NCBI GenBank assembly: GCA_001898165.1
Contig: MKTD01000031.1
Location: forward strand, 1-64,000
Direction of reading: 5' to 3'
DNA: 64,000 nucleotides
Origin: Bacteroidia bacterium 43-41
Lineage (GTDB): Bacteria > Bacteroidota > Bacteroidia > Bacteroidales > Dysgonomonadaceae
The position numbers and the translations under genes were made by a program. The notes below the pieces were generated by a model, which worked only from the letters and a program-made list of their open reading frames with translations, ran no database searches and had not been told where the DNA came from. Positions within the stretch are counted from its first letter, which is position 1, and every line of letters starts with the position of its first letter. Positions 62,772-64,000 of the stretch are shown here, piece after piece.

Positions 62772-63553
62772 ACTTAATGAATATATACACCCAGGTAGAA
62801 CAAATTGCCCGCTCCACCGGAGAATTTCTAAGAGAGGGGCAAGCGCAACTGCGCAAATCGGATATTGAACTGAAAGGAACACGGAATTTTGTGACGCACA
62901 TTGATACGGAGGCCGAAAAGATGCTGGTGGAAAAACTGGGAAAATTAATTCCCGGCGCCACCTTCCTTACCGAAGAAGGTACCGTTACTTATGCCGAAGG
63001 CGAGTATACGTGGATTATTGATCCACTGGACGGGACCACCAATTATGTTCACGGAGACACTCCCTTTTCGGTAAGCATCGCGCTGATGAAAGATAATGAA
63101 ATCATTTTGGGCGTTGTTTACGATCCCGTTGCCGACGAACTGTTTTCCGCCATCGAAAAGGGCAAAGCCACGCTCAACGGGAAACCGGTTAAAATCAGCT
63201 CACACAGTACGCTTACAAACGGATATATCGGGTTAGGGATCCCCTACTCACTCGATGACCGCGGAGAAAAAATACTTAAAAACGCCATGGAGCAATTCCG
63301 AAAATGCAGTTTTCGCATCAAAGGTTCAGCCGCCATTGAAATCTGCTACGTTGCCTGTGGACGAAGCGATGCTTATTTTCATTCCGGTTTATCGCCCTGG
63401 GATGTAGCTGCCGGCACTTTCATCCTGAAATGCGCCGGAGGTATGAGCACCGATTTTTCGGGCGGCAACAATTATATTTTCAACAAAGAATTGGTGGCAA
63501 GCAATGGAAGCATCCACGGGGAATTAATGGATAAAATAATTAATAAAGATTGA
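62768..63553 (+). CDS. Inositol monophosphatase family protein
   Basis: The ATG at 62768 overlaps the S9 stop (ATGA) and is preferred to GTG 62741. The 261-residue enzyme has the Mg-dependent phosphatase motifs: TEEGTV (about residue 70), DPLDGTTNYVHGDTPFSVS (about 87-105) and WDVAAG near the C-terminus. Members hydrolyse inositol-1-phosphate, or in some cases 3'-phosphoadenosine 5'-phosphate. The length and the DGTTNYVHG motif are standard. It is translationally coupled with the upstream peptidase gene; the ZIP transporter gene starts 9 bp after it. Confidence 0.9.
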   Translation: MNLMNIYTQVEQIARSTGEFLREGQAQLRKSDIELKGTRNFVTHIDTEAEKMLVEKLGKLIPGATFLTEEGTVTYAEGEYTWIIDPLDGTTNYVHGDTPFSVSIALMKDNEIILGVVYDPVADELFSAIEKGKATLNGKPVKISSHSTLTNGYIGLGIPYSLDDRGEKILKNAMEQFRKCSFRIKGSAAIEICYVACGRSDAYFHSGLSPWDVAAGTFILKCAGGMSTDFSGGNNYIFNKELVASNGSIHGELMDKIINKD

Positions 63554-63562
63554 CCGACGCCG

Positions 63563-64000
63563 ATGGATAATCAAGTAGTTCTCACCGCATTTCTCCTGAC
63601 GCTCCTCGCCGGGCTTTCAACCGGTATAGGGAGTCTTATTTCCCTCATCGCCAAACACACCAACACCAACTTCTTAAGCTTTTCGTTAGGCTTGTCGGCG
63701 GGAGTAATGATTTACGTCTCTTTTATGGAGATGCTGCCCAAATCGCTGGATATGTTATCTGAATCCTTTGACGGAAAAACAGCAAACCTCTATATGATTC
63801 TGGCGCTTTTTGGCGGAATTGCCTTTATCGCGCTTATCGACTTTCTGGTTCCCAAATCGAGCAACCCGCATGAGATGCACAGCGTGGAAGAGATGAAAAA
63901 CAACAAGCTTCGGTTAAAACACACCGGCATCATTACCGCCCTGACTATCGGAATACATAATTTTCCCGAAGGGATTGCTACGTTTATGACAGCGCTCAAC
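63563..64000 (+). CDS. zupT: ZIP-family metal transporter, cut by window end
   Basis: An ATG at 63563 starts a frame of 146 codons that stays open to the window end. The product opens MDNQVVLTAFLLTLLAGLSTGIGSLISLIAK, then has helices with SLGLSAGVMIYVSFMEMLPKS, and near the end TALTIGIHNFPEGIATFM, the ZIP signature with metal-binding His and Glu in helix 4. It matches bacterial ZupT, an importer of zinc, iron and other divalent metals. It follows the inositol-phosphatase gene by 9 bp, so probably belongs to the same operon. Confidence 0.92.
   Translation, partial: MDNQVVLTAFLLTLLAGLSTGIGSLISLIAKHTNTNFLSFSLGLSAGVMIYVSFMEMLPKSLDMLSESFDGKTANLYMILALFGGIAFIALIDFLVPKSSNPHEMHSVEEMKNNKLRLKHTGIITALTIGIHNFPEGIATFMTALN

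Overview
The window looks like a chromosomal segment of an anaerobic Bacteroidota (order Bacteroidales). The support is: repeated TAnnTTTG promoter -7 boxes, which are typical of the phylum; lineage-typical genes (DUF3316, DUF4293, DUF5686, a Bacteroidota-type RNA polymerase omega subunit, a GH3-like acyl-adenylase, a PG0541-family protein); and many secreted glycosidases and lipoproteins. A member of the Dysgonomonadaceae (Proteiniphilum or Petrimonas type) would fit, but this is inference and no rRNA or marker in the window settles it.

Region 1 (1-1901) is a small accessory edge. It holds the first codons of a leftward gene, a tandem 43-bp repeat carrying two leftward promoter boxes, a small membrane protein, a UPF0158 protein and a 366-bp inverted-repeat element. 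Region 2 (1902-22662) is the dominant feature: eight consecutive same-strand secreted glycoside hydrolases. Five are full-length GH78 alpha-L-rhamnosidases, one is a short GH78-like enzyme, one is a GH106 alpha-L-rhamnosidase and one is a GH127-type beta-L-arabinofuranosidase. Three carry lipoprotein signals and five carry ordinary signal peptides. The set looks like a dedicated periplasmic or surface machine for stripping L-rhamnose, with some L-arabinofuranose, from a rhamnose-rich glycan. No SusC/SusD pair, lyase, sulfatase or regulator is in the window.

Region 3 (22662-49380) is mostly housekeeping: DUF3316, a MalY/PatB lyase, SlyD, a cation/proton antiporter, aroC, topoisomerase IV subunit A (leftward, overlapping aroC), an M48 lipoprotein peptidase, aspA, the bamD-rpoZ-DUF4293 operon, a GH3-like acyl-adenylase, a Crp/Fnr regulator, DUF5686, a sulfide:quinone-oxidoreductase-like flavoprotein, a PadR/PspC pair, an M23 peptidase, pncB and lplA. 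Region 4 (49456-58626) holds a HigBA-like toxin-antitoxin pair with a probable operator, a TetR/TolC/MFP/RND efflux operon ending in a PG0541 gene, and a LiaF-like/LytTR envelope-stress pair. Region 5 (58803-64000) runs rightward: an OB-fold-like lipoprotein, ispE, an S9 peptidase and an inositol-monophosphatase-family protein in tight order, then a ZIP metal transporter cut by the window end.

At the non-coding level, a dispersed short repeat family with terminal motif AGAAACTGTTT occurs at several intergenic sites. A separate 92-bp inverted-repeat insertion flanked by an 8-bp direct repeat lies near 31.7 kb, and a decayed DUF4143-type ATPase tail lies near 42.6 kb. I saw no tRNA, rRNA, CRISPR array, intact insertion sequence or prophage.
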